From: Lysinibacillus parviboronicapiens
GTDB taxonomy: Bacteria; Bacillota; Bacilli; Bacillales_A; Planococcaceae
Assembly: GCF_003049575.1 (NCBI RefSeq)
Contig: NZ_PYWI01000001.1
Coordinates: 186,001-250,000 of the forward strand
Direction: 5' to 3'
DNA length: 64,000 nucleotides
The notes under the pieces are model-generated. The model ran no database searches. It was given only the letters and a program-made list of their open reading frames with translations, and was not told the DNA's origin. This document shows positions 36,423 through 45,107 of this stretch, in pieces (within the stretch, counting starts at the first letter, position 1; the number at the start of each line of letters is the position of its first letter). A program made the position numbers and the translations under genes.

Positions 36423-38015
36423 TTAGTCTTCCGCAATCCAACTACGCAGTAACTTCGCAAAATCGTCTGGCTTCTCTTTAGCCATTTTCTCAAGTTGCTT
36501 ACGACGCATTGTAGCTTCCGTTTCAATTTCTTCATTAATATCATCAATCATTAGTTCTTCTTGTTCTTCTAGGATACTAAGTTCTTCTTCTTCCTTCGCA
36601 CGTTTACGAGAACGAATGATGAAGAATGCTAGTAATAGAATGACAGCTAGTAAAATGCCTCCAATGACCCAAACCCACCATGGAATAACTGGATTTTCAC
36701 TACCTACATCTGTTGCTTTACCATTTAAGGATTGTACTGAAACAGCCACTTTTTCATTAATTTGCTCTTGCGTAAGTTCAGCTGCTACATCTTTTGAAAT
36801 TGTTGTACGTACAATAGTACTTAAAATTTTCTCAATATCTTCTAGCACACCATCTGGTAGCGATGCTGCGTCTGTTGCTGTCGGTGGCTCAACGATTACT
36901 TGTATACCGATATCTTGGACTTTATAAGGTGCCTCTTGAATATCTTTACGAATACGGTTGACATCATTATTGATAGTTTCTTCCGTACGTTCGTAATCTC
37001 CGTCACCCATTGCACCTTCATTATAGGTTGTGAAGTTATCTGTAGTTGTTTCTGCCTCAGGTGTACCCGTCGCTGCCGCACCTGAACCCGAATAGGATTC
37101 AGTAATACGTTGGGCGCTAATAGCAATGCCCTCCATATTCTCTTCATCAACTGGTGTCACTATATTTTCTTCACGATTTTCTTTTTTAAAATCGATATCT
37201 GTTGTAACTGATGCAATTACTTTATCTTGCCCCATTAATGTACCAAGCATATTCTGTACTTGACGTTGCAAGTCACGTTCCACCATTTTTTTCATCTGTA
37301 ATTGACCTTCAGCTGTAGTTGTTGATGAAGCATCAGCAGTTGCAGCATTTAAATCAAAGTACTCCGAAAATTGGTTGGAAATAACGATATTATCTGTGCT
37401 TAAATTTGGAATGCTTTTTGCTACTAAGTTGTACATAGTAGCAATTTGTTGTTCCGTAAACTTATAGCCAGGATCGGTATTTAAAACAATAGAAGCACTT
37501 GCATCTTCTTTTACATCCGTTACGAAAACACCCTCTTCAGGTAAAGTAATCATAACTTTTGCATCTTTTACACCCTCTAGATTTTTAATCAGTTTGCCGA
37601 TTTCTGTTTCTGTTGCTGCTTTTTTCAATAAGTTAAATTCATTATCTGTCATACCAAAGCCAGAACTATTAGCAAACGAGTAATCAATCGTGCCGGTTTG
37701 AGGATATCCTTCTGATGCTAGTTGCACTAATAAAGCATCAGCTTGTTGTTCAGGTACGAGTATGGAAGTTCCACCAGGTGCAATTTCATATTTTACACCT
37801 TGGGTATCCAACGCCTCCTTCACTTGACCAATTTCTCTCGTTGACAAATCTTTATAGAGTGGTACATATGTAGTTTTTGTAGCGAAAAATGTAATAACAG
37901 CTGCAAGTACTATCACACCTACTACAGAACCAATCATTACACCTTTTTGTTTTTTACTACGACTTGTCCAAAATTGGCTGGTGTCGTTTTTTATTTTCGT
38001 CAATCGTTCATTCAT
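36423..38015 (-). CDS. fliF: Flagellar MS-ring protein FliF
   Basis: Builds the MS ring in the cytoplasmic membrane. Membrane segments are at about 25-45 and 440-462, flanking the periplasmic-side YscJ/FliF ring-building domains (VPLYKDLSTREIGQVKEAL, GLNMT-like middle). The cytoplasmic C terminus binds FliG. I choose ATG 38015, because CGGAGGA stands 6 bases upstream; the frame continues upstream without a ribosome binding site. The length is 530, as in B. subtilis (536). Two hairpins occupy its 164-base 5' gap. Confidence 0.97.
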   Translation of the reverse strand: MNERLTKIKNDTSQFWTSRSKKQKGVMIGSVVGVIVLAAVITFFATKTTYVPLYKDLSTREIGQVKEALDTQGVKYEIAPGGTSILVPEQQADALLVQLASEGYPQTGTIDYSFANSSGFGMTDNEFNLLKKAATETEIGKLIKNLEGVKDAKVMITLPEEGVFVTDVKEDASASIVLNTDPGYKFTEQQIATMYNLVAKSIPNLSTDNIVISNQFSEYFDLNAATADASSTTTAEGQLQMKKMVERDLQRQVQNMLGTLMGQDKVIASVTTDIDFKKENREENIVTPVDEENMEGIAISAQRITESYSGSGAAATGTPEAETTTDNFTTYNEGAMGDGDYERTEETINNDVNRIRKDIQEAPYKVQDIGIQVIVEPPTATDAASLPDGVLEDIEKILSTIVRTTISKDVAAELTQEQINEKVAVSVQSLNGKATDVGSENPVIPWWVWVIGGILLAVILLLAFFIIRSRKRAKEEEELSILEEQEELMIDDINEEIETEATMRRKQLEKMAKEKPDDFAKLLRSWIAED

Positions 38016-38027
38016 TATGAATCCTCC

Positions 38028-38044
38028 GGTTATAGTGAATAACC
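38028..38044 (-). promoter_or_regulatory. Small hairpin abutting the fliF ribosome binding site
   Basis: GGTTAT and ATAACC arms (38039-38044 with 38028-38033) around a 5-base loop end directly at the GGAGGA of fliF. This keeps the Shine-Dalgarno sequence just outside a stem, or could mask it in an alternative fold. Confidence 0.4.
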
Positions 38045-38076
38045 TAGCAATTAATAATTCGCGATAACAGTGGTAC

Positions 38077-38132
38077 CCCATAGTTTGCAAATTTTTCACC
38101 TGTAACAGCAAAGTTCCTATGACAACTATGGG
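38077..38132 (-). promoter_or_regulatory. Long-range 9-bp stem in the fliE-fliF gap
   Basis: Arms CCCATAGTT and AACTATGGG (38124-38132 with 38077-38085 on the minus strand) pair perfectly around a 38-base loop. The gap of 164 bases is unusually long for this operon. No T-tract follows, so it is probably not a terminator. Confidence 0.45.
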
Positions 38133-38179
38133 AAACTTGTCTTTATTTAATGGTGCATTTTAACACCTATTTAATAAAG

Positions 38180-38485
38180 TTAGACACTCATTCGCATTAT
38201 TTCTTGGTAAGCTTCAATCACCTTATTGCGAACTTCAATTGTTGCATTTAATGTAACGCTTGCCTTTTGTGATGCAATCATCACTTCGTGCAACTCTACG
38301 TCTCCACCAGTTATTAGCTTTTTAGTAAAATTATCAGATGTTATTTGCTGATCATTTACTTTTGAAATAGCTTCTTTTAACGAATTCGCAAAGCTCTGTT
38401 GTGCTTCATAAGGTGTCGTATTCAATTTATTTGTTTCGTTTACAACCTGAGTAGGTGTCATTAGTGAAACGGACGAAATTGTCAT
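38180..38485 (-). CDS. fliE: Flagellar rod/MS-ring junction protein FliE
   Basis: Joins the MS ring to the rod and gate. The 101 residues show the family C terminus: ELHEVMIASQKASVTLNATIEVRNKVIEAYQEIMRM (described here as positions 60-98). A GAAAGGATG ribosome binding site precedes the ATG. Followed by a long structured gap before fliF. Confidence 0.95.
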   Translation of the reverse strand: MTISSVSLMTPTQVVNETNKLNTTPYEAQQSFANSLKEAISKVNDQQITSDNFTKKLITGGDVELHEVMIASQKASVTLNATIEVRNKVIEAYQEIMRMSV

Positions 38486-38507
38486 TATGTATCATCCTTT
38501 CTATATA

Positions 38508-38969
38508 TTATTTACCAATCTCTAATGCTTTTGTTAGCATAGATTTATTCGCATTGAAAACTGTTATGTTTGCCTCGTAAGAACGAGTGGCTGACATTAA
38601 ATCCACCATTTCTTTTAACGGATCCACATTCGGCATATTGACATAACCATCTGCATTGGCATCTGGATGTGTTGGATCATACACCAATTTGAAAGGTGTT
38701 TCTCTATCTTCTTTAATCTGTGAAACCTTTACGCCATTCCCAACACCGCTCTTCGCATTTTTACCAAGTGCAACATTAAAGAATTTTGAGAACTGATTTT
38801 CTTGAGCAGTAAGAGTGACAGACTTGCGTCGATAAGGCTCCCATTCACCATTTACCTGTCTAGCACGAGTCGTATCAGTATTTGCCATATTAGAAGAAAT
38901 GACATCCATTCGTAATCGTTGTGCCGTTAAAGCAGAGGCAGTGGTGTTCATCCCATGAAAGATAGACAT
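38508..38969 (-). CDS. flgC: Flagellar proximal rod protein FlgC
   Basis: Rod subunit exported by the type III system. The N-terminal helix with TASALTAQRLRMDVISSNMANTD and the C-terminal LMSATRSYEANITVFNANKSM helix are the typical rod protein ends. The 153 residues match the family. It lies three bases after flgB. Confidence 0.97.
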   Translation of the reverse strand: MSIFHGMNTTASALTAQRLRMDVISSNMANTDTTRARQVNGEWEPYRRKSVTLTAQENQFSKFFNVALGKNAKSGVGNGVKVSQIKEDRETPFKLVYDPTHPDANADGYVNMPNVDPLKEMVDLMSATRSYEANITVFNANKSMLTKALEIGK

Positions 38970-38972
38970 TAA

Positions 38973-39371
38973 TTACTTACCTCCTTTAATAACAGTATTT
39001 AATGTATTTAACTTACCGTTTACACGATCAATTAAAGCATTGTAGTAGATTTGATTTTCTGCTAATTTCGCTTGTTCAGCATCCATATCTACACCATTAC
39101 CGTTATTTCGATAGCGTAAGCCATCCATGTTATTTACACCTGGCGTGGATTGTCTAATCGAGAAATCATAATGTCTATTATCCGTACGATAGGCCGAAAT
39201 AGATATTTCCTTCTCTGTTTCCAACATATCCTTAAAACTTACATTTTTCGCCTTATAATTTGGCGTATCGACATTCGCTATGTTATTCGCGATTGTTTTA
39301 TGATTCAAAGTTGCATAGGAAAGTCCATTTTCCAGGCTACTAATAGTTCCTCCAAATAAATTCAAAACCAT
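38973..39371 (-). CDS. flgB: Flagellar proximal rod protein FlgB
   Basis: First gene of the fla/che operon and a rod subunit. The motif KTIANNIANVDTPNYKAKNV lies at about 26-45, and the C-terminal helix ENQIYYNALIDRVNGKLNTL closes the protein. The ATG at 39371 is only three bases from the AGAGG, so the TTG two codons later (giving MNLFGGTIS) is an equally good start. The length is 132 or 130. Confidence 0.95.
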   Translation of the reverse strand: MVLNLFGGTISSLENGLSYATLNHKTIANNIANVDTPNYKAKNVSFKDMLETEKEISISAYRTDNRHYDFSIRQSTPGVNNMDGLRYRNNGNGVDMDAEQAKLAENQIYYNALIDRVNGKLNTLNTVIKGGK

Positions 39372-39563
39372 TCACCTCTTCTATTACTTCTTTATTTATC
39401 CAATAATACAATTGTAATTAAGATGCTACGTAGTGTCTATTGTCTTTTGTCACTTTTTAATAGTATATACGCCCTATTTTTTAACTTCAGGACCCAGGAC
39501 AAAACTATCTCGACCCTTTATAGGACTAGTTTTCACGCATTTTCTTTCTTTTTCTAGTTATTT

Positions 39564-39583
39564 AACACTATTTCGACAGTGTT
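39564..39583 (-). promoter_or_regulatory. Spo0A box 2, inside a palindrome, upstream of flgB
   Basis: TGTCGAA on the minus strand (39572-39578) matches the Spo0A consensus exactly. It sits within an inverted repeat AACACT/AGTGTT (39564-39569 and 39578-39583). It is about 200 bases upstream of the flgB start codon. Confidence 0.55.
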
Positions 39584-39628
39584 TACTGTATTAGTAATAA
39601 GGATTTCCCTTTTTTTACCTTTGCCAAT

Positions 39629-39635
39629 TTCGACA
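39629..39635 (-). promoter_or_regulatory. Spo0A box 1 upstream of flgB
   Basis: TGTCGAA on the minus strand, an exact match to the Spo0A consensus, in the context TGTGTCGAAATTG. It is in the same orientation as the second box, 57 bases away, so the two lie close to an integral number of helical turns apart (about 5.4). Confidence 0.5.
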
Positions 39636-39704
39636 CATTTTCCTAATAAAACATCACTAATGAAATAACAACCAATTCTACCACTTATCAAGTCCAAATA
39701 CACG

Positions 39705-39740
39705 TAAAAAAAAAGCTCTCCCAAAAAAATTTGAGAGAGC
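39705..39740 (-). terminator. Rho-independent terminator of xerC-hslVU-codY
   Basis: The GCTCTC/GAGAGC stem (39734-39739 with 39714-39719) extends through A-T pairs and is followed by an unbroken T9 on the minus strand. It lies 17 bases after the codY stop and separates codY from the fla/che operon. Confidence 0.93.
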
Positions 39741-39756
39741 CTATCGTTTACTCATT

Positions 39757-40536
39757 TTATTTCATTTTAATTTCAGCTAACGCGTTTAAAAATTTATCGT
39801 TCAATACTTTAATGTACGTACCCTTCATACCAAGAGAACGAGATTCAATTACACCTGCAGATTCTAGTTTACGTAATGCGTTTACAATAACTGAACGTGT
39901 AATTCCCACTCGGTCCGCAATTTTTGAAGCTACTAATAAACCTTCATTACCATCAAGTTCCTCAAAAATATGCTCAATTGCTTCTAATTCACTGTATGAT
40001 AGTGAGTTAATGGCCATTTGCACAACAGCTTTGCTACGAGCTTCTTCTTCGATTTCCTCAGATTTTTCACGTAAAATTTCCATTCCTACTACTGTTGCAC
40101 CATACTCAGCAAGAATTAAATCATCGTCCTCGAATTGAGCAGATAAACGAGCAAGAATTAAAGTACCTAAACGTTCACCACCACCAACAATTGGCACAAT
40201 TGTTGTTAATGCATTTTGGAACAATTCTTTGTTTTCGACTGGGAATGCCGTATGTTCATTATTAATATCTAAATTCGATGACGTCTCAGAAATTGTAAAT
40301 AAGCTATGTGTGTATTCTTCAGGGAATTGACGCTCTTCGAACATCTTTTTCATACGTTCATTTTCGATTTGTTGGTGGATTGATATGCCTAAAAGTTTCC
40401 CTTTTCGACTAACAATATATACATTGCTATCAATAATATCACCTAATGTATCTGCCATTTCCTTAAAGTTTACTGGCTTACCAGCAGATGCCTGGAGCAT
40501 TGAGTTAATTTTACGCGTTTTTTCTAATAAATTCAT
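39757..40536 (-). CDS. codY: GTP- and BCAA-sensing global repressor CodY
   Basis: Represses stationary-phase, amino acid and motility genes when GTP and branched-chain amino acids are plentiful. The N-terminal GAF domain binds the amino acids (about 1-155). The C-terminal winged helix-turn-helix is clear: [20 protein letters not shown] and [20 protein letters not shown]. The length of 259 is identical to B. subtilis CodY. It closes the xerC-hslV-hslU-codY operon, and its direct neighbour downstream is the flagellar operon, a known CodY target in B. subtilis. Confidence 0.98.
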   Translation of the reverse strand: MNLLEKTRKINSMLQASAGKPVNFKEMADTLGDIIDSNVYIVSRKGKLLGISIHQQIENERMKKMFEERQFPEEYTHSLFTISETSSNLDINNEHTAFPVENKELFQNALTTIVPIVGGGERLGTLILARLSAQFEDDDLILAEYGATVVGMEILREKSEEIEEEARSKAVVQMAINSLSYSELEAIEHIFEELDGNEGLLVASKIADRVGITRSVIVNALRKLESAGVIESRSLGMKGTYIKVLNDKFLNALAEIKMK

Positions 40537-40623
40537 TATATGTTCCTCCTATAAATAATCCGAAGAGTATTTACTTAATATTCTAAAGGTTTTTACAACT
40601 GAATGATACTATTCAGCCTTATC

Positions 40624-42024
40624 TTACAATATAAACTGTGACAAATCTTTGTTTTTTACAATGCCCGCCAATTTTTGATCCACATAAGCTGCTGTAATCG
40701 CAATATTCGCTGGTGCAATCTCAGATGCTTCAAATGATAATTCTTCTAGCAATCGTTCTAAAATAGTGTGTAATCGACGCGCTCCGATATTATCTGTTTC
40801 TTGATTAACCTCGGTTGCGATTTCTGCTATACGATTAATGGCATCATCCGCAAAGCTAATTTCTACGCCTTCCGTTTCTAATAATGCTTTATATTGCAAG
40901 ATAAGTGATTGATCTGGTTCTTGCAAAATTCGCACAAAGTCTTGCTTCGTTAACTTTTCAAGCTCAACACGAATAGGGAATCGCCCTTGTAATTCTGGAA
41001 TTAAATCCGAAGGCTTAGACATATGGAAAGCGCCAGCTGCGATGAACAGCATATAGTCAGTTTTGACAGCACCATATTTCGTCGTCACTGTAGAACCTTC
41101 TACGATTGGCAGAATATCACGCTGTACACCTTCACGTGAAACACTCGCAGAAGAGTTATTTTCTTTACTTGCAATTTTATCAATTTCATCGATAAAAATA
41201 ATGCCCGATTGTTCTGCTCTAGACACAGCTTCTTGCGCTACTTCGTCTGCGTCTATCAGCTTATTTGCTTCTTCAATTGTTAAAACACGTCGAGCATCCT
41301 TAACTTGTAAACGGCGCTTCTTCTGTTTTTTAGGCATTAAGCTGGATAGCATATCTTGCATACCGCTATTTGCAGACATATCCATTCCTGTCCCCTGTAA
41401 TGCGTCAAAAATAGAAGGATTTTGCTCTGTTACTTCAACAGTCACCCACTCATTTTCTAATTTACCGTTACGTAAATCAATAGCGATTTGCGCACGTTTT
41501 GAACGCACTTCAGTTTCTTCCGAAGATGTATCTTCTTGTGACTGTTGCTCCTTGCCACCAAATAACATTTCAAACGGGTTTTGCATAGCTTGCTTTTTAC
41601 GTAAGGAAGGAACAAGTAGTTTAACAATTGCCTCATTTGCTAGTTCTTCAGCTTGTTCTTGTACGGACTCCATCATTTCTTCCTTTACAAGACGATGGGA
41701 AGCCTCCACAACATCACGTACCATCGATTCCACGTCACGTCCAACGTAGCCCACTTCAGTAAATTTAGTTGCTTCTACTTTAATAAACGGAGCATTTGTT
41801 AACTTGGCAATTCTTCTGGCAATTTCTGTTTTACCAACACCTGTAGGTCCAATCATCAAAATATTTTTCGGAATGACTTCAGCCTTCATGTCATCAGATA
41901 ACAGAGAACGACGATAACGATTACGCAGTGCGATGGCTACTGCTCGTTTCGCTTCATTTTGTCCAACGATATAACGATCCAAATGCTCAGAAATCTGTCT
42001 TGGCGTTAAATTGTGTTGTGTCAT
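40624..42024 (-). CDS. hslU: HslU (ClpY) AAA+ unfoldase
   Basis: ATPase that unfolds substrates for the HslV peptidase. The Walker [11 protein letters not shown] is at 59-68, and Walker B is in [12 protein letters not shown]. The intermediate I-domain is about 110-245, and the C terminus ends [10 protein letters not shown], the tail that activates HslV. The length of 466 is normal. The start overlaps the hslV stop by one base (TAATG). Confidence 0.98.
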   Translation of the reverse strand: MTQHNLTPRQISEHLDRYIVGQNEAKRAVAIALRNRYRRSLLSDDMKAEVIPKNILMIGPTGVGKTEIARRIAKLTNAPFIKVEATKFTEVGYVGRDVESMVRDVVEASHRLVKEEMMESVQEQAEELANEAIVKLLVPSLRKKQAMQNPFEMLFGGKEQQSQEDTSSEETEVRSKRAQIAIDLRNGKLENEWVTVEVTEQNPSIFDALQGTGMDMSANSGMQDMLSSLMPKKQKKRRLQVKDARRVLTIEEANKLIDADEVAQEAVSRAEQSGIIFIDEIDKIASKENNSSASVSREGVQRDILPIVEGSTVTTKYGAVKTDYMLFIAAGAFHMSKPSDLIPELQGRFPIRVELEKLTKQDFVRILQEPDQSLILQYKALLETEGVEISFADDAINRIAEIATEVNQETDNIGARRLHTILERLLEELSFEASEIAPANIAITAAYVDQKLAGIVKNKDLSQFIL

Positions 42025-42569
42025 TAGTTAAGCGCCTCCACGATAATATTATGGTTTGTAAATACACATATTTCAGCTGCTGTTTCTAATGCTGCCTCTG
42101 CAATCTCTCGGGCAGACATTGTTTCACCTGCATATTTTTTAAGGGCACGACCTGCTGATAATGCATAGTTGCCACCTGAACCAATCGCCAAAATACCATC
42201 ATCTGGTTCAATGACTTCTCCTGTACCCGAAACAAGCAATAACGTAGTTTTATCCATTACAAGTAACATCGCCTCTAATTGACGCAACATTTTATCACCA
42301 CGCCATTGCTTTGCAACTTCTACCGCTGCACGTTGTAAATTACCATTGTATTCATTTAATTTGGCTTCAAACATTTCAAAAAGTGTAAAAGCATCGGCTA
42401 CCGAGCCTGCAAAACCTGCAAGCACCTGCCCATTAAACAGACGTCTGACCTTCCTTGCAGTACCTTTCATCACAACTGCATTGCCAAGCGTCACTTGACC
42501 GTCGCCAGCCATAGCGCACCCTCCATTATGATGAACTGCAAATATCGTTGTCGCATGAATTTGTCCCAT
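42024..42569 (-). CDS. hslV: HslV (ClpQ) peptidase of the ATP-dependent HslUV protease
   Basis: Proteasome-like peptidase. The catalytic TT pair is at residues 7-8 ([17 protein letters not shown]), so six residues must be removed to free Thr7, unlike the MTT start of E. coli HslV. B. subtilis ClpQ instead uses an N-terminal serine. The rest is canonical: [30 protein letters not shown], and [14 protein letters not shown]. The 181 residues follow xerC by 22 bases, with an AAGGAGG ribosome binding site. Confidence 0.97.
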   Translation of the reverse strand: MGQIHATTIFAVHHNGGCAMAGDGQVTLGNAVVMKGTARKVRRLFNGQVLAGFAGSVADAFTLFEMFEAKLNEYNGNLQRAAVEVAKQWRGDKMLRQLEAMLLVMDKTTLLLVSGTGEVIEPDDGILAIGSGGNYALSAGRALKKYAGETMSAREIAEAALETAAEICVFTNHNIIVEALN

Positions 42570-42591
42570 TTGCCTTCCTCCTTAGCCTCTA

Positions 42592-43491
42592 TTATGCCCG
42601 CGGATGAGCATTCATATATGTTTGACGAAGATGCTCATTTGTTACATGCGTGTAAACTTGTGTAGAAGATAAATGTGAGTGCCCTAGCAACTCTTGTACC
42701 GTACGTAAATCTGCGCCATTATTCAGTAAATGTGTAGCAAATGTATGGCGAAGCATATGTGGGTATATTTTTGTATGAAGTGAGGCCTTGTCAATCATTT
42801 CATTTAAAATATGACGTACCCCTCGTGGTGTAAGTTCCCCACCGCGCATGTTGACAAACACTTGCTGATGAACTGTTTTTTTCATCAAGCGCGGACGAGC
42901 CAACTCTATGTAGTCTCTCAAAGCTACACTTGCAAATTGGCCAAATGGAATAATGCGTTCTTTTCGTCCTTTACCCATTACCCGAACGATTGAATAATGA
43001 AAATCTATATCTTCTATCATAATGGATGTAAGCTCGCTCACACGAATGCCTGTTGCATATAACAACTCTAAAATAGCCATATTTCGCAACGATTTCAAAT
43101 CTTCTCCTACATTTGCATCAAAAAGCTGCATCAATTCTTCTTCGTAGAAAAAGCTTGGCAAACGCGATTCTTTTTTCGGATGATAAAGTGAACGAAATGC
43201 ACCATCATCCAGTCCGTGCTGTCTATTTAGGAAGCGAAAAAAGGAGCGAATGGAAGAAATTTTTCTTGATACAGATGATCTTGCTTTTTTTTCATCGTAC
43301 AACTTCGTAACATAAAGACGTGCATGTATATACTCAACACTCGCTAAATCATGAACGTCCTCTGCCTGTAAAAACGTTAAAAAATCTAGGAGGTCTGATT
43401 CATATTCTCGCACCGTATGAACAGAGAAGTTTTTTTCTACTTGGATATAAAGCATGAACTGTTCAAGTGCTTCTTGGGACGAAACTATCAT
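42592..43491 (-). CDS. xerC: Tyrosine recombinase XerC (CodV)
   Basis: Resolves chromosome dimers at dif with XerD. The N-terminal SAM-like core-binding domain spans about 1-90. The catalytic domain has Arg in LLYATGIRVSEL, the HxxR in HMLRHTFATHLL, the second His in LLGHSHLSSTQ and the nucleophile Tyr in VYTHV. I choose ATG 43491 (MIVSSQEALEQF), because GGTGGTGA lies in front and the start matches family alignments; the frame is open 27 codons further. The length is 299. Confidence 0.95.
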   Translation of the reverse strand: MIVSSQEALEQFMLYIQVEKNFSVHTVREYESDLLDFLTFLQAEDVHDLASVEYIHARLYVTKLYDEKKARSSVSRKISSIRSFFRFLNRQHGLDDGAFRSLYHPKKESRLPSFFYEEELMQLFDANVGEDLKSLRNMAILELLYATGIRVSELTSIMIEDIDFHYSIVRVMGKGRKERIIPFGQFASVALRDYIELARPRLMKKTVHQQVFVNMRGGELTPRGVRHILNEMIDKASLHTKIYPHMLRHTFATHLLNNGADLRTVQELLGHSHLSSTQVYTHVTNEHLRQTYMNAHPRA

Positions 43492-43624
43492 AAAAAGATT
43501 CACCACCAACGAATTATTCGTAACCTTCTCATTACTAATATCAACAAATTCACAAGCGAAAAACATTGTCATCGCCCATTGTTGCTAATCGAATTAGTAA
43601 TCTTCAAAAAACATACATATTGAC

Positions 43625-43651
43625 ACTATACCTATCTTCGCAATATAGCAA
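43625..43651 (-). promoter_or_regulatory. Candidate promoter of xerC-hslVU-codY
   Basis: A -35 TTGCTA (43646-43651) and -10 TATAGT (43625-43630) are separated by only 15 bases. The hexamers are the same as in the rpsB promoter (10417-10445), but the short spacer would weaken it. Confidence 0.4.
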
Positions 43652-43664
43652 GTGAAAAAGGTTA

Positions 43665-43679
43665 CATTTTGAGAAAATC
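43665..43679 (-). promoter_or_regulatory. Candidate CodY box upstream of xerC-hslVU-codY
   Basis: GATTTTCTCAAAATG matches the 15-base CodY consensus AATTTTCWGAAAATT at 12 positions. It ends 13 bases upstream of the candidate -35, in the region controlling the operon that encodes CodY itself. Confidence 0.45.
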
Positions 43680-43721
43680 TCAATATAAACAAATAAAATG
43701 CGTGTAAATAAGCATTTGTTT

Positions 43722-43765
43722 ACTAAAAAGAAAAAGCCTCTAAAAGTATATCAACTTTCAGAGGC
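43722..43765 (-). terminator. Rho-independent terminator of topA-trmFO
   Basis: The GCCTCT/AGAGGC stem (43760-43765 with 43736-43741), extended by AAAGT/ACTTT, is followed on the minus strand by TTTTTCTTTTTAG. It lies 10 bases after the trmFO stop. Confidence 0.93.
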
Positions 43766-43774
43766 TTTTAGCAA

Positions 43775-45088
43775 TTAAATTGTTTGCGAATTCACAAAAT
43801 TTCGAATTGTCTCTAAAGCGCGTGTTGCATGCATTTCAGCACGCTCAGGCTTTGAGCGACGACCTGGTGGCAATTCCGGGAATATGCCAAAGTTGACGTT
43901 CATTGGTTGGAAATTTTTAGACTGAGCTTCTGTTATATAACGCGCCATGCTTCCCATCGCAGTTTCAAATGGGAAAATCAGCGGTTCTTGTCCTAAAGCT
44001 AAACGTGCTGCATTAATGCCAGCAATTAGTCCACTCCCAGCAGACTCTACGTATCCTTCAACACCGGTCATTTGACCAGCAAAGAAAATGTTTTTATGCT
44101 CGCGTAACTGATACGTTTTCTCCAATACTTTCGGCGAGTTAATGAACGTATTTCGGTGCATCACACCATAACGAACAATTTCTACATTTTCTAAACCTGG
44201 AATTAGTTGTAGTACTTCTTTTTGTGGCCCCCATTTTAAATGCGTTTGGAAGCCTACGATATTATACAGTGTGCCCGCCGCGTCATCTTGACGTAATTGT
44301 ACGACAGCATATGGACGTTTACCTGTTTTCGGATCTTCAAGTCCTACTGGCTTCATCGGGCCAAAAAGCATTGTTTTTTCGCCACGTGCTGCCATAACTT
44401 CGATAGGCATGCATCCTTCAAAGTAAATTTCTTTTTCAAATTCTTTTAATGGCACCACTTCTGCATCGATTAATGCTTGACGGAAACGGTCAAATTCCTC
44501 TTTTGTCATAGGACAGTTTAAATAAGCCGCTTCGCCCTTATCATAACGAGATTTCAAATAGACCTTATCCATATCAATGCTATCTTTTTCGATAATTGGT
44601 GCCGCAGCATCATAGAAATACAGATAATCAAGCCCTGTTAAACCTTGGATTTGTTCTGCTAAAGCCTTAGATGTTAATGGACCTGTTGCAATAACAGTAA
44701 TACCTTCAGGAATAGTAGTCACTTCTTCGTGAATAACTTCTACAAGCGGATGATTTTTTACCGCATCCGTGACATAGCCAGCAAATTCATGACGGTCTAC
44801 CGCAAGTGCCCCACCTGCTGGTACCGAGCATGCATCAGCCGCTTTTAGAATTACCGAATCTAACAAACGCATTTCTTCTTTAATAACACCAACAGCATTT
44901 GTCAATGTGTTTGCACGTAATGAGTTTGAGCATACAAGCTCTGCAAATTTATCAGTATGGTGAGCTGGTGTTTGCTTTACTGGACGCATTTCATAAAGTC
45001 TAACTTTTACACCGCGTTTAGCAATTTGCCAAGCTGCCTCACTACCCGCAAGACCCGCGCCTATTACATTTACTACTTGTTCAGTCAT
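43775..45088 (-). CDS. trmFO: tRNA uracil-54 methyltransferase TrmFO (folate-dependent)
   Basis: Makes T54 in tRNA using methylene-tetrahydrofolate and FADH2. The FAD-binding [11 protein letters not shown] is at about 9-19, followed by [20 protein letters not shown] and the [11 protein letters not shown] stretch with the conserved cysteine. I choose ATG 45088 ([12 protein letters not shown]) to match homologues; the ribosome binding site is weak (GAAAGATGG). The length is 437, and the frame is open 24 codons further into topA. Part of a topA-trmFO pair. Confidence 0.95.
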   Translation of the reverse strand: MTEQVVNVIGAGLAGSEAAWQIAKRGVKVRLYEMRPVKQTPAHHTDKFAELVCSNSLRANTLTNAVGVIKEEMRLLDSVILKAADACSVPAGGALAVDRHEFAGYVTDAVKNHPLVEVIHEEVTTIPEGITVIATGPLTSKALAEQIQGLTGLDYLYFYDAAAPIIEKDSIDMDKVYLKSRYDKGEAAYLNCPMTKEEFDRFRQALIDAEVVPLKEFEKEIYFEGCMPIEVMAARGEKTMLFGPMKPVGLEDPKTGKRPYAVVQLRQDDAAGTLYNIVGFQTHLKWGPQKEVLQLIPGLENVEIVRYGVMHRNTFINSPKVLEKTYQLREHKNIFFAGQMTGVEGYVESAGSGLIAGINAARLALGQEPLIFPFETAMGSMARYITEAQSKNFQPMNVNFGIFPELPPGRRSKPERAEMHATRALETIRNFVNSQTI

Positions 45089-45107
45089 TGTTCTTACCAT
45101 CTTTCTA

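Larger units (their letters stand above)
39372..39756 (-). other. Regulatory region of the fla/che operon
   Basis: A 385-base gene-free stretch. From upstream to downstream it holds the codY terminator, two perfect Spo0A boxes and an AT-rich run down to flgB. I could not fix the main promoter. Candidates are TTGATA with a poor -10 at 17 bases near 39664-39692, and a TATACT near 39463-39468 with a weak -35. No SigD-type promoter with both elements was found. Confidence 0.6.

Noticed and set aside
39372-39700. SigD promoter for flgB
   Set aside because: Sequences resembling the SigD -10 coincide with the Spo0A boxes, and no TAAA-type -35 lies at the required spacing.
43687-43722. AAACAAAT/ATTTGTTT inverted repeat downstream of trmFO as an operator
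   Set aside because: It is AT-only apart from the loop pairs and sits in the transition between the trmFO terminator and the xerC control region; there is too little specificity to call it.
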